A DNA stretch of 64,000 bases from assembly GCA_012861695.1 (NCBI GenBank), contig JAAOOA010000399.1, positions 12,320,731-12,384,730 on the forward strand, given 5' to 3'. Positions within the stretch are counted from its first letter, which is position 1, and the number at the start of each line of letters is the position of its first letter. The DNA is from Trematomus loennbergii. Lineage: Eukaryota; Chordata; Actinopteri; Perciformes; Nototheniidae. Position numbers and translations under genes: made by a program. The notes beneath the pieces are model-generated. The model was not told the DNA's origin and did no database searches. It was given only the letters and a program-made list of their open reading frames with translations. Shown here in pieces: positions 53,701-64,000 of this stretch.

Positions 53701-54766
53701 TTATCGATTTGATAATGGACAGAAAACTTTACAGGAAGTCTTTAGGATAGACTAAATGTTTCGGCAATTTTTTAAGCAAAAGTGTCAAATGTTGTCTTCT
53801 TCTATATTAAGCATTGTGAATATTTGATTTGGTTGCTCAAGAAAAGAAAAAGGATTTGCACTATTGTCTGATGCCTTTACACATAAACATCTATTAGAAA
53901 TTAGAACAGTACTAAGTTGCAGCTCTACAATCAAATGAATATGTGTATTGATATTTAATAATATCCATAGCAGTCATTATCCGGACTTTTTTAACTTTTA
54001 AATTACATTAAATAACATGCATTACCTCATTGTTCACATGCTTTCATTCTCACAGCTCTCATCGTTCTGGTGGCCACACTTTCACTTCACTGCTGTCTGT
54101 GTTTTTAATTAATTTTCTGTTTATCTATCCACCTATTGCATTAAATCCTATATTCAATTAAGGTTATAATGTTTAGTTATTGACAAATCACTCAGTATAA
54201 AGTTGATTCTACCTGAATACGTTATCAACCTTTGTTTATACAAATTGGGGTTGTTTAGCTAGAGCTGTTCATATTTTAGAAATACTGCAATAGCTTGTGT
54301 TTTTCTATGGAAAGACAGAACATTATTCCTATCTTAAAAAGATCATATTATATTGGAAAATAACTATGTTTGGGGAAACAGCAAAAACAGTTTAGTCCGT
54401 TTTTTAGCCCAAATTAGTCGGAGTTTCCTTTAAATCATGAAAACCCGATGGACCAGTTCATTTCCCATTAACATGTTGAAACAAGCTAAAGTTACAATGT
54501 GAAAACAATTTTGTAAATTAACTTAAACAGACTGGGTGGCGAGGCTAGCGTTGCTGACATCGCCCTCGATATGTTTTTTGTAAAGCCTCGATTTCTAGCC
54601 AACCAAGCTTAGGTGAAAAAAACGGTCAGTGTATAAAAACAGTTACAGAGACAAAGAAGAAAAACAACGATAGATTCGGGTTAACAAATGTATACTAACC
54701 GGAGCAAGAAGGGGCCAGAATCACACATAACGCCAACACAACAACACTGGGCAGGCCTGTCGCCAT
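44706..54766 (-). CDS. shisa5: Shisa family member 5 (Scotin-like)
   Basis: SHISA5 is an ER and nuclear-envelope membrane protein linked in mammals to p53- and interferon-induced apoptosis. Minus-strand exons: 54766-54700, 53496-53358, 51798-51662, 46194-45835 and 44872-44706, all GT-AG and phase-consistent, giving 289 residues. Order: signal peptide (MATGLPSVVVLALCVILAP), Cys-rich Shisa domain (DCQGYNHLPFQTC, GFCCGTCTHRFCC), one membrane helix (VLGIGGFVTILLIFICCCVC) with a Cys cluster, LYKMCRKPRR, and then a long Pro/Gln/Tyr-rich cytosolic tail. The tail holds a 9-residue repeat (YGAQPGPQG) and a PPSY WW-binding motif. Introns are large and carry two transposons. Intron 3 (46195-51661) shows nothing else. 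No break was seen. Confidence 0.92.
45909..46043 (-). repeat. shisa5: 27-bp coding minisatellite in shisa5, five units
   Basis: Five head-to-tail 27-bp units start at 45909, 45936, 45963, 45990 and 46017; units 2-4 are nearly identical. Each encodes nine residues of the YGAQPGPQG type. Degenerate units continue to about 46070. The near identity suggests recent expansion and possible length variation. Confidence 0.93.
46267..47321. mobile_element. DNA transposon with perfect 18-bp terminal inverted repeats (shisa5 intron 3)
   Basis: GGTTGCGGTCGAATAGTC at 46267-46284 is exactly inverted at 47304-47321, and aca flanks both ends (46264-46266 and 47322-47324). The interior shows further inverted similarity near the ends (ttaggaac, tctaaa, tcctaa words) but no transposase. 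It is 1,055 bp long; the superfamily was not decided. Confidence 0.8.
51817..53221. mobile_element. foldback-type DNA element with about 284-bp inverted arms
   Basis: The left arm (51817-52100) starts GGTAACACTTTATATTAAGG. The right arm (52938-53221) is its near-perfect inverse of equal length. The interior has the nested TTAA-MITE copy 3 and unique AT-rich DNA. The GGTAACACTTTA end is common among fish DNA transposons. No open transposase frame was seen. It lies in shisa5 intron 2 and ends just 18 bases from the splice acceptor of exon 3. Confidence 0.9.
52130..52508 (-). mobile_element. TTAA-flanked MITE, copy 3, nested in the foldback element
   Basis: A 379-bp copy of the element at 18739-19119, in opposite orientation. 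It has AGGTGGGGTAGG ends and TTAA on both sides (52126-52129 and 52509-52512). It sits between the arms of the older foldback element, so it arrived later. Confidence 0.88.
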
Positions 54767-54894
54767 GTCTAACGCTGCTTCCCGGATCCAGCTGCTAGAC
54801 CTCCGATGAACCGAGTGATCTGCGGTCGCAGCTATCGTCTGCTCCCCGGCCCGTCACACCGCAGAGACCCCGCCCATATCCACCCCTGCGTCTC

Positions 54895-54900
54895 TTTATA
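54895..54900 (-). promoter_or_regulatory. shisa5: TATA box of shisa5
   Basis: On the minus strand TATAAA lies about 130 bp upstream of the shisa5 ATG, followed by a GGGCGGGG word (about 54868-54875). The flanks are GC-rich. Transcription would start near 54870. Confidence 0.5.
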
Positions 54901-54992
54901 GAAGTGTATACACTTTACCAGTTGTGGAAAAAGTATTCAGATTCTTTAACTTGAGTAAAAGTACTAATTCCACTCTGTACTAAACACTACAT

Positions 54993-55360
54993 TTAAAGGG
55001 CACCTATTATGCAAAATCCACTTTGTCATGTCTTTTATACATAAACATGTGCCCCCTTTGTGTAAAGAGATTCTGAAAGTTTCAGGAAAAAATATTCGCT
55101 CACTTTTTGTCCTGATCCATTTATATAAAAACCTGTCTGAAAATGAGCTGATCAGATTTTGGCCGCTTTATGATGTCATAACGATTTTTGGGGTTGTGTA
55201 ACCATTAGCCAATAACCAACCAACCTAACCCCTAACCCCACTGGGAGTGGCTCCTTATTTTCATCTAAAGTAACAGACACAGAATCAGGACTTTTGAAAC
55301 AGGGCTGAAACAGAAGGGTTTATGGGATGCTACAATGGGTGGTCTGTTTGGTATTTAAAA
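54993..55360. repeat. dispersed TTAAAGG...CTATTATGC repeat
   Basis: It starts TTAAAGGGCACCTATTATGC, similar to TTAAAGGATCTCCATTATGC at 21735. Such short TTAA-starting repeats are widespread in fish. The right border is uncertain. Confidence 0.45.
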
Positions 55361-56689
55361 ACGTTAAAAAATATATATATTTTAAAGCAAAAAACGCAAA
55401 TCTTTACATTTAAGAAACTGTAAACTGGATATATTTTTGAACAAAAACAATCTTAATTCCAATAAATGTTCTGTTAACCCTCTCTATCTCAAATGTGTAC
55501 TTGACTAAATGTACTTAGTTACTTTTTATCACTGCACTTTATTGAGCATTTTTTCTTTATAGTACTGTACAGTACGGTGGTGGGATGTAACAAACTACGT
55601 TATAATTTAGGTGTGCCGGGAGTGGTTTTCCAAGGGCTGTGTTGTGGTTACATTTATTCAATTACCATACTGAAGTCACTTTACATTACTATTTTCACTT
55701 TGTGCTACTTTATACTATTTCTCTATATATTTGAGAGGTACATTTTCTATTTTAACTTCACTACATGAATGCAACAATCAAGTTAGGCTACTGTTACTCC
55801 TTTACATATAAAAACACATGGTTTGCTTAAAATGATTCAGTAGTGTTAGATAACACAGTAGGCTATATTATTAGAAATGATCCTGAATTGGTTCCATTAC
55901 AAACATTTGAATTGGTCTCACATGTATTCCTTTGTAATGTAAACAGGACAATAATATATTCAATGGATTACTGTGAAAAAATCTGCCTGTTATTTTTCTT
56001 CTGATACTTTAGCTGACACTCTTCTGTATAGGCCTATCTACTTAGATGTACTTTTATTGGAGTATTTTGAGACCATATTATTTTTCCTTTGTTTAAGTAA
56101 AGGAACTGAGTATATTTTCCACCTCTGACCAAAGGCTATATTAAGTATGATAAGGAGAAATTGTATATGTAAGCAGGGATTTGATTTCGACAATAATGAG
56201 ACTATGCCATCCCTTGGAAAAGCTTGGAAAAATACTCCACTTTAGTTCACTTGCATAATCCTGGATATTGGATCATGAATATGACTTTTTGATCACATAG
56301 CAACTCAAATATTGATCCAAGATAGGCTTATGTTGCAAATATATACCGGTAACCAAAATGTGTGTCTTCAGGCCTATATTAACTTCTGACAACAGGACAA
56401 TGGGAAAAACAGTAAACGTTCGTATCTCTGAATTAAAACACATACATAAGCAGTGTCCTGAAGCCTATATCATCCATTAATGTAACACATCAGTTTCAGT
56501 CCAAATCAGCTGTTCTGGTATATTTTTAGGCCTACTGAAAATCAAATAAAGCAGGTCCAACTTTCTAGCAACCAGTGCCAGAGAGAGCCTAAATAGATCT
56601 GCATGAGACCACACCCTGTCTGTCAGACCAAAGACTTCATTCACAGATTCAGATGAAAATTAATGGATGAACAATTCAATATATAAGTG

Positions 56690-56850
56690 TGTAAGTGCGC
56701 TGGTCTTCGGAACAGGAGGGCACAGGCTGTGTCCCTTGGCAAGACACTTCACTCGAAATTTCTCCTCTGGGGATGGTCCAGAGTATTGAGTATGTTATTA
56801 AGTCGATTTGGATAAAAGCGTCCTAACAAGTGACATGTAATGTAATGTAA
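56690..56850 (+). repeat. SINE-like fragment with a LINE-type tail
   Basis: The 3' part cgatttggataaaagcg followed by tgtaatgtaatgtaaatg closely resembles the 3' tail shared by fish SINEs and their partner LINEs. The 5' part (ggcaagacacttcactc) is also typical. The element is degraded and its borders are approximate. Confidence 0.55.
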
Positions 56851-57928
56851 ATGCCTCTGGTCATCATGATGTGAATGAAAAAAAGAATACAAAACTGAGC
56901 ATTCATAAAGCAAGGAATTATTGCAAGGCTGTTCACTGATATAGCTTTCCCCAATACGCTTGTAACCGGGTGTATATAGAGTTTAAAAATCAGTTTGTTT
57001 TCTATTGTTGTTATATTTAGGACAAAATAGGCTTAAAATTCATATGAATTCCTTAATTGTCGGCAAAAATCACACAAGCAAACATATGTTTACAAGTGTC
57101 TCATCAACCCAACTTAAAGTACAATATACAATATCATAGAAAACAACATTTTAGAATAAGCTCAGGTTCAATAACTCGGTTTCAACACCAGAGGTCACTT
57201 GTGCACAGAAAATCCCTCTCCCCAACCACGTCAGAAATCATGTCACATCAATTCAAAAACACTACTGTGTGTTAAAGTTCAGCAAACAATACTTAATGAA
57301 GCCAGAATCATTGTGTGGAATAATATCATATTTTGAATATATTCAAGATCAATAACTGAAACATATTTTGCTATGGTTGCAGATAATTTATGCTACAATA
57401 AAAGATTTAGGCAAATCATTTTAGTTGAATTACACACAAATATTAATGGTTTTAAAATACCAGCAGGCTACTGCGAAACATACTGAAACTACTAGTGTAA
57501 TTGTTTGTAGCCCAGTTTGCTACTCCTAAACATGTATATCACATACAGTATTTACATACACTTGTCTGTGTAAAGACATTTTCATAATAGTCTTGTCTAT
57601 TCCTTTGTCCTTATATGTTTATTTCTGTGTACACTGAGAGAGAAAAAAAACAAATGGAGGTAAATTCTATGTATGTGTATGTGTATAAATACTTGGACAA
57701 TAAATGGTGATACTGATTATAATAAAGTATGCATATGCATGAATGTCTTTACGAATTTGCAGTCCTTGGAATATGTAACTAATGTCCATACAGGGTAAAC
57801 ATTGATTTATATGCAATGTTTGGAACAAAACCCAAAACAAATCAAGTATATTTTTAGACAACCTTCAAACATCCACAGAGAAAATTCCCTGCTTTATGCT
57901 TGAGTAACAGAAAACTGGAATGGCCCTT

Positions 57929-57956
57929 TGACGTAAATGAATGAGATCTCGCGAGA
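57929..57956 (+). promoter_or_regulatory. alas1: alas1 proximal promoter words: TGACGTAA and TCTCGCGAGA
   Basis: A CRE-like TGACGTAA (57929-57936) and the palindrome TCTCGCGAGA (57947-57956) lie about 60-90 bp before the predicted first exon. TCTCGCGAGA is a known core motif of broadly expressed vertebrate promoters, and mammalian ALAS1 is controlled in part through CREB-type sites. A weak TATA-like TATAAG lies at 57991-57996. Confidence 0.6.
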
Positions 57957-58017
57957 CTTCCACGCGATATGAGGCATGGCGTAAGCTGGTTATAAGAACT
58001 TGCACGTCCTCGTCCTA

Positions 58018-58044
58018 TCGTTCGTCCTCAGTGCAGGATAACGA
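58018..58044 (+). promoter_or_regulatory. alas1: iron-responsive element in the predicted 5' leader of alas1
   Basis: Lower stem TCGTT (58018-58022) pairs with AACGA (58040-58044). An unpaired C is at 58023. Upper stem GTCCT (58024-58028) pairs with AGGAT (58035-58039), including one G-U pair. The loop is CAGTGC (58029-58034). This meets every rule of the canonical element: C bulge, five pairs, then CAGUGN. It lies upstream of a clear donor (GAG|GTAAGT at 58184) in the only plausible alas1 first exon. The IRP proteins bind such cap-proximal hairpins and block translation when iron is low. If transcription began at the distance expected from TATAAG (about 58020), the lower stem would be cut, so the start site matters. 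Confidence 0.8.
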
Positions 58045-59625
58045 AGCAGTCACCTCCTTCACCTTCTCTGCAAAATAAGTCATTTTTGTTAGAGTGTAAC
58101 ACAACATTGGCTCAGCTGCTGTTACCCTGTTTACTAAACGACATTTGAAGAGGACTACGCAATTAAACGTGAAGTTTTGAGGAGGTAAGTCTCTTATTTT
58201 GGTCATCTTCATCTCCTGGTTGTAGCTTCTTGGCTAATGTTAGCTACATTGCTAAGCCCGGTCAACCGGCAAAGATCACAAGCAATCCGGTAAATTTTAG
58301 TCTTAGTCTATTTTACAATAGCTTTGTTTCCGAAATAAGCTTTAACCACAACCATTGATGTAAGTAAAGCGTTATTCAACGTTGGAGACAGACAGGTCGT
58401 GACTCTTCCTCTCCTAATGTGTTACAACCATGACATGTTATGCGAGTCAATACGGAACACCACTTTAAAGGGCGAATTATTAATTGAGTACAAATGTGTG
58501 TGATTTGTATTTAATAACAGAAAGTAAACTAAATGCTTGTGTCAATGCCAGTGTTTTTGTATTTAAATTGTGAATACAGTTGTACAGTACCACTAGGGAT
58601 ACCGGGTTTCATGTTACGTAACCTGACGGAATAACACTTGTGAGGACTATGGTTTTAGCTTTTGGAGAAAGTCGACTTTTTCCCCAAAAATGTATCACGG
58701 AGACGAGATATCTTAATAGCTTAAAGTCTTGTTTTTGGTGAAATTAGTTCGACTTCACGTGTACGTTTTATAAGGGCTCGTCTCCTTTTCCTGGAACTTC
58801 AAGTGGGAAAGAAGTTGGAGCGATAACTTGTCGAGGAATGTTTAGACCTCACTATCCGGGGGAAGGCTTATGACACAGGGATAGACGTAATACAGCTGGA
58901 ATTTTTTTTCATGTTTTTTTCCCCCAATTTGATCAGTCACCTGTTGCAGTGACTTCATCAGTTCATCCAGTCAATAACATTATTGTAAAGTGATAGAAAA
59001 ACGAATAGGATTTTTAGGTTTCAGTGGAAATAGATGTTGGGTATTCATGTAATGAGACAGCCTATACTTTTAGCTTGAAGGTTTATAACTCACCTTGAAA
59101 CATTACATAATAACTTTAACCAATAGGTCCACTGACTTGGATGTTTCTTAAGACTTTGACAGCTTATTAATACCTTCATCGGTTTATCAAAGTAAGCAAA
59201 CATCTTCCAACAATTTTCAATTGCCCTCAATAATTTAATAGTTATAGCGGACACATGGCAATTGTCATATAAGCCCTTTAACTGCATATTTTCGAATGCA
59301 GCAAATACTATGTTCAAACTTCCAAAATGTCTTTATTTAATTTACTTCCCAGAAATCAAAAAATAGGTCAGCTGTAATAAAAAAACAAGAAGATGCAGTA
59401 TTTGACCCTTAGAATGAAGAAGCAAACCCAAGGGTTGGGAACCACTGCCTTAAGCAACAACTCTGTAAAACAGGTTGTTGCAGCACACAGAAAAAAGGAT
59501 CTGAACTGTCCACAGCCGTTTCAATTTGCCTTTGTCAAAGCCACGCCCTTTGTTGTTAGCCACTGATACGTTTCAACTGTCTCCCACAGATCTCTGGACA
59601 ATCGTCATCATCACCACTGCTGACC

Positions 59626-62600
59626 ATGGATGTGATCGTGCGCCGCTGCCCCTTCCTGGCTCGTGTGCCCCAGGCCTTCTTCCAGCAGCCCAAAAAGTCT
59701 ATGGTGTCGTACGCCCAGAAATGCCCCATCATGATGGAGCTGGCCGCTAAACCTATGGCTCCATCAATGGCACGGGCCCTCTGCTCCTCCTCCTCCTCCT
59801 CCCACCAGAGGACTGTGGACGCCATGTCTGCCACTGAAGGTGAGGGTGCCAAAAAAGTAGATTCATTAAAAAATATATATTTTGTGAGAAATACCAGCTA
59901 AAATAATGACTTACTTTGAAATACTGTGTGTGATATTGTTTAAAGGTTGTTAGCATAAATCTGAAGCTTATTTTGTCTGCACGCAGGCCCCAAACAGGTA
60001 CAGGAGCCCAAGCTGCCAAGTGGCCACCCCATGCCACCATCAGGTCAGGCGGCCTCCAAGTGCCCCTTCCTTGCGGCTGAGATGGGCCAGAAGAACAGCA
60101 ATGTGGTCCGCCAGGTCGGCATGGAGTACCAGGAGGACGTTCAGGAAGTCCGCACGGTCCAGAAAGGTAAGAGTTGTGTAGAAATTGATGACATTTTACT
60201 GATTGGGCCCATCCTTTTGTTCGTTATTTGATACCATTTCCTTTATTTGACCTTTTTGCAGAAGTGTCCGCCGCCCAGTTGAAGAAGCCGTCCCTGACCA
60301 GTACCATTAAGGGAAGTGGAGATCTAATGAAGACCCTCCTGAAACAGAGACCTAAAGGTGTCTCTCACTTGCTGCAGGAGAACTTGGCAGGCAGTAGTAA
60401 GTCTAAAGATGGATCCTACTTGCAACAATTTCACTCTCGTAATGTAGTTTTATAAATTATTTTGAATTCAATATGTTTTGAGTGCTCAGACTTTTATCCG
60501 TTAGGCATTGCTTCATCTGTCACAATGCAACATGGCACATTAAGCAAGCTTTGCCTTCCTGTTCTGTCGCAGTGTCCCGCTACCAGTATGATGAATTTTT
60601 CGAGAAGAAGATAGAAGAGAAGAAGAGTGACCACACATACCGTGTGTTCAAGACCGTGAATCGTCTGGCTAGCGAGTTCCCATGGCTGAGGACTTCACTG
60701 GCTCTTTAGACGACAAGAAGGAGGTTTCCGTTTGGTGCAGCAACGACTACCTGGGCATGAGTCGACATCCACGGGTTGTGCAATCAATTACGTGAGTATT
60801 GGAGGACATGTTTGTTTGTGCGTGTCGGAAAAAAAGCACACTTGACTCATTCCCTTGGGTCTGTCTGTGTTTACATGTAATGAGAATAATATTTTTCTTG
60901 GCTGTCCACGTCTCCTGTTGGCGCTTTTAGAGAGTTTGTAAAGGGAAAATAACAGATGAGACACCTCACATAATAATTAAATACAACCTAACACCTACAG
61001 GTGATCCAGTCCATTGTTTGTGTAGGTGTAGAGTGTTAGTTGTTCATAGTTCACACATAGGTAGGATGTTTTTCTTCTTCTCCTTTCAGCCTGTCTGAGC
61101 TCGCCCAGCTCTCTTACCTGTGAAAGTGTCACTTACCTCAAGCTCCCTTGCTTAATTATTCAGAATTTTCCATTTAATGATGTCTTACCGCTCTTTAGCC
61201 TCTATCTGGAACACAAATGTGTGCAATCTTTGCTGTCCAGCTTCTAAAAACCGACCTAAATATCCGTCTCTTTTTTAGGGATACTTTACGAAAGCATGGT
61301 TCAGGGGCAGGAGGCACCAGGAACATCTCTGGGACCAGTAAATTCCACGTGGAACTGGAAAGTGAACTGGCTGACCTTCACAATAAGGACGCTGCGCTGC
61401 TCTTCACCTCCTGCTTTGTCGCCAATGACTCCACCCTCTTTACCCTCGCCAAGATGCTACCTGGTATGCAAACGTTTAAAAATAAATCTACCTTTCATTT
61501 TCGTTTTGAATTGATTATTAATTGTTGTGTGATATGCATGCTATAAGTCTCTATAACTCTCCTTCTCACTTCCCCTTCAAAACTATTTTAGGTTGTGAGA
61601 TCTACTCCGATGCGGGCAACCACGCCTCAATGATCCAGGGTATCAAGAACAGCGGTGCTAAGAAGTTCATTTTCCGCCACAATGACGTCGCCCATCTTCG
61701 AGAGCTTCTACAGAAGGGAGACCCCACTAAACCGAAGATCGTTGCCTTTGAGACTGTCCATTCCATGGATGGTTAGTTTGGGATGCTCCCATTTAACCTA
61801 TTTGTACAGCATTTTATAAACTTGCTTTATACCTGGTTGCTCATTAATTGTCATGAAAATGTTAGGCAATCATTAACAGCTAAACTTTCTGCCTGTTCTT
61901 TGGCTAAACGTTACCTTTTTTTAACTCATCTTTCTGTAACACAGGTGCTGTGTGTTCGCTGGAGGAGATGTGCGATGCGTCCCATGAGTTTGGAGCCATC
62001 ACCTTCGTGGACGAGGTGCACGCTGTGGGCCTGTACGGCTCCAGGGGGGGCGGCATCGGAGACCGGGATGGCGTCATGCACAAGATGGATATCATCTCAG
62101 GGACACTAGGTCAGCATGTTATCTCTACTCAAACTAAATGATAATGATGTTCTGCCAAGCTTTCTGACATTGAAGCCAGGCTGAGATGTTCCTAAGCCTT
62201 TTTAAATGAACCTGTAATCACACTTCACAAGAATATATAGTTGTATCATTATATTTTCCTTTTATATATGGCTACATTTATATATGTTTATGAATCAAAA
62301 CAGCTGCTCCTAGCTTGTGGAAATCGGTGTTTTGTTATCAGGATCAAGCCCCATCCGTGTCAACCAATATGCCAGAGGGCTTAAAGAAGCCAGAGCAGCC
62401 CTGCTGTTGCTAGGAGACTGTGGGCTCTTGCTGCACTCTTATTGAATTATCTCTGTGTCTGTGTGTTCCTGTCAACCTAATGGGACAATTATTTCTAACT
62501 GAGAGCTCTCCAGTCCCTGTTCTCCAGCAGGGACCATTTCAAAGGGATCTAGTTTTTAGATTGCAGTGGGAGGATTTGGCATAAACCACTGAGCATAATG

Positions 62601-63591
62601 TGAATGTGTTCAAAGGATGATGGAAGAATAACCCTCTGTGTCATGTCCTCTTGCAGGAAAGGCATTCGGGTGCGTGGGCGGCTACATCGCGAGCACAGCT
62701 GCTCTGGTGGACACGGTGCGTTCCTACGCTGCTGGTTTCATCTTCACCACCTCTCTGCCGCCGATGCTGTTGCACGGAGCCAGGACCTCCATCCAGGTCC
62801 TGAAAGGGGAAGAGGGTCGCGCGCTGAGACGCAAACACCAGCGCAACGTCAAGCTGCTCCGACAGATGCTGATGGACTCGGGGCTGCCGGTGGTGCACTG
62901 CCCCAGTCACATCCTCCCCGTCCGGGTAATTTATTATTGAATTTGTTGCCCAATGACGTGAAAGTTGACACCCTTCATTAAATAAAGCATGTCCTCGTTG
63001 CACCTTCCCAAAAGCTCCATTAATCATACATGTATTTTCTTACTTTTAGGTGTCAGATGCAGAGAAGAACACAGAGGTGTGTGACCTCATGATGAGTCGC
63101 CACAACATCTACGTGCAGGCCATCAACTATCCCACTGTTGCCAGGGGAGAAGAGCTCCTGCGTATCGCCCCGACTCCTCACCACACCCCTGAGATGATGA
63201 AATACTTTGTTGGTAAGAACATCTTAAATGTAAATTCACCCTGTTATACATACAACTTTTGAATCGGAGATGTGCTTATTCCCAGATCATCTTAAATGTA
63301 TAATGTGTTTAAAGAAGCTGAAGTTGTTAATCATTTTTTGTTTTCAGTATACACCTTGTGACTCACTGCAGTTCTCTTTGAGTAGCAAAAGTTAACTTGA
63401 CCTCCACTATTTCCTGTTTCCCCCCCACAGAGAAGCTGGTGCACACATGGAAGGATGTGGGCCTGAGTCTGAAGCCCCACTCCTTAGCAGAGTGCACATT
63501 CTGCCAGCAGCCGCTGCACTTCGAGGTGATGAGCGATCGTGAAAGGTCTTACTTCAGCGGCCTCAGCCATCCCATCTCAGCCTGCGCATAA
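59626..63591 (+). CDS. alas1: 5-aminolevulinate synthase 1 (housekeeping), with apparent 1-bp frameshift
   Basis: ALAS1 is the mitochondrial PLP enzyme that condenses glycine and succinyl-CoA, the first and limiting step of haem synthesis. Coding exons: 59626-59839, 59987-60166, 60262-60396, 60573-60791, 61279-61463, 61592-61771, 61945-62109, 62657-62925, 63050-63212 and 63431-63591, all GT-AG, about 623 residues. The presequence carries three haem-regulatory Cys-Pro motifs (RRCPFLA, QKCPIM, SKCPFLA). [12 protein letters not shown] and the C-terminus [17 protein letters not shown] are ALAS1, not ALAS2. Catalytic core: [28 protein letters not shown] (Ser in place of the first Ala), [12 protein letters not shown], and the PLP lysine in [11 protein letters not shown] across an exon border. 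In exon 4 of this list (60573-60791), at GAGTTCCCATGG (60674-60685), one base is missing. The frame runs to a TAG at 60706, while the neighbouring frame continues the conserved protein. A noncoding exon ends at 58184. Confidence 0.95.
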
Positions 63592-63739
63592 CACTACTCA
63601 CAACGGCTGGCTATAGACGGCACATACACACTCAACACCCATTCCTCTATCACTGTCATAGATTGTATTAATTATCTTTGATAAGTCCTCCTACACATAT
63701 TATTTAAAATATTCTACGTCAGATGTTCTATATGCTCAG

Positions 63740-63745
63740 AATAAA
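63740..63745 (+). terminator. alas1: poly(A) signal of alas1
   Basis: AATAAA about 150 bp after the stop codon, with a GT-rich stretch (gtgtgttttgtgtgg) about 20 bases downstream, as expected of a cleavage site. The remaining 250 bases to the window end show nothing further. Confidence 0.7.
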
Positions 63746-64000
63746 ATATGAGATGAAAAAAAAACGTGTGTTTTGTGTGGTATTTCTTCGTTACATTGAT
63801 ACAGCTGATTTGATAGAGAATTGTGAAAAAGAAAAAAGGATGCATTTACATACACTAAAAAAAGTTGAGACTGCCTTTTCTTCTGCATTCTTTGTTTGGT
63901 GCAACAGTAGTCCATACTAAGAAACCTTATTAAAACGTATTATATTATTCGTTTGTCCTTTGGTTTAGTTATATTCATTACGTGAACCGACATTTGAATC

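Larger units (their letters stand above)
54901..57925. other. intergenic between divergent shisa5 and alas1
   Basis: Contains two dispersed repeats (listed separately) and AT-rich sequence. No exon or RNA gene was recognised. Confidence 0.5.

Noticed and set aside
59626..63591. Calling the haem gene alas2 because of the upstream iron-responsive element.
   Set aside because: Presequence, middle region and C-terminus all follow ALAS1 ([35 protein letters not shown]), so the element, not the name, is the surprise.

Overview
The window is vertebrate nuclear DNA, almost certainly from a ray-finned (teleost) fish. It has GT-AG spliced genes with short introns, an intronless Rh glycoprotein gene, and many fish-type repeats: hAT MITEs, a foldback element, an RNase H-bearing LINE, a DIRS-like relic and a TTAA-flanked MITE. 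All exon boundaries were read by eye from splice sites, reading frame and family knowledge; no alignment was run.

Layout from left to right. 1-7.9 kb: 5' part of arfgap1 (minus strand, 3' exons off the window), with a noncoding first exon near 7.7-7.9 kb and two DNA transposons in its introns. 7.95-11.86 kb: decayed LINE, minus strand. 12.9-14.36 kb: single-exon Rhcg-type ammonia channel gene (plus). 17.6-20.7 kb: sit1, a small tyrosine-motif transmembrane adaptor (minus). 22.4-25.8 kb: repeat island with the DIRS-like relic, a poly-Asp microsatellite, a perfect 56-bp hairpin and nested MITEs. 26.1-30.6 kb: ssr1 (TRAP-alpha, plus). 32.4-34.3 kb: nrn1-like neuritin gene (plus) with an apparent frameshift. 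39.8-42.0 kb: sys1 (minus). 44.7-54.8 kb: shisa5 (minus). 58.0-63.6 kb: alas1 (plus), the housekeeping 5-aminolevulinate synthase, also with an apparent one-base frameshift.

The genes do not form a pathway. Their human counterparts lie on several chromosomes (pairs sys1/arfgap1, ssr1/nrn1 and shisa5/alas1 each share a human chromosome arm). This is ordinary rearranged vertebrate synteny.

The most notable signal is a canonical iron-responsive element in the predicted 5' untranslated first exon of alas1 (58018-58044): bulged C, five-pair upper stem and CAGTGC loop. In mammals this element is a hallmark of the erythroid paralogue ALAS2, not ALAS1, but the protein here is clearly of the ALAS1 type. 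If it is transcribed, iron-dependent translational control of housekeeping haem synthesis is predicted. Other points worth checking are the two frameshifts in otherwise intact conserved genes, a foldback transposon abutting a shisa5 splice acceptor, and a hAT element in the sit1 3' end.
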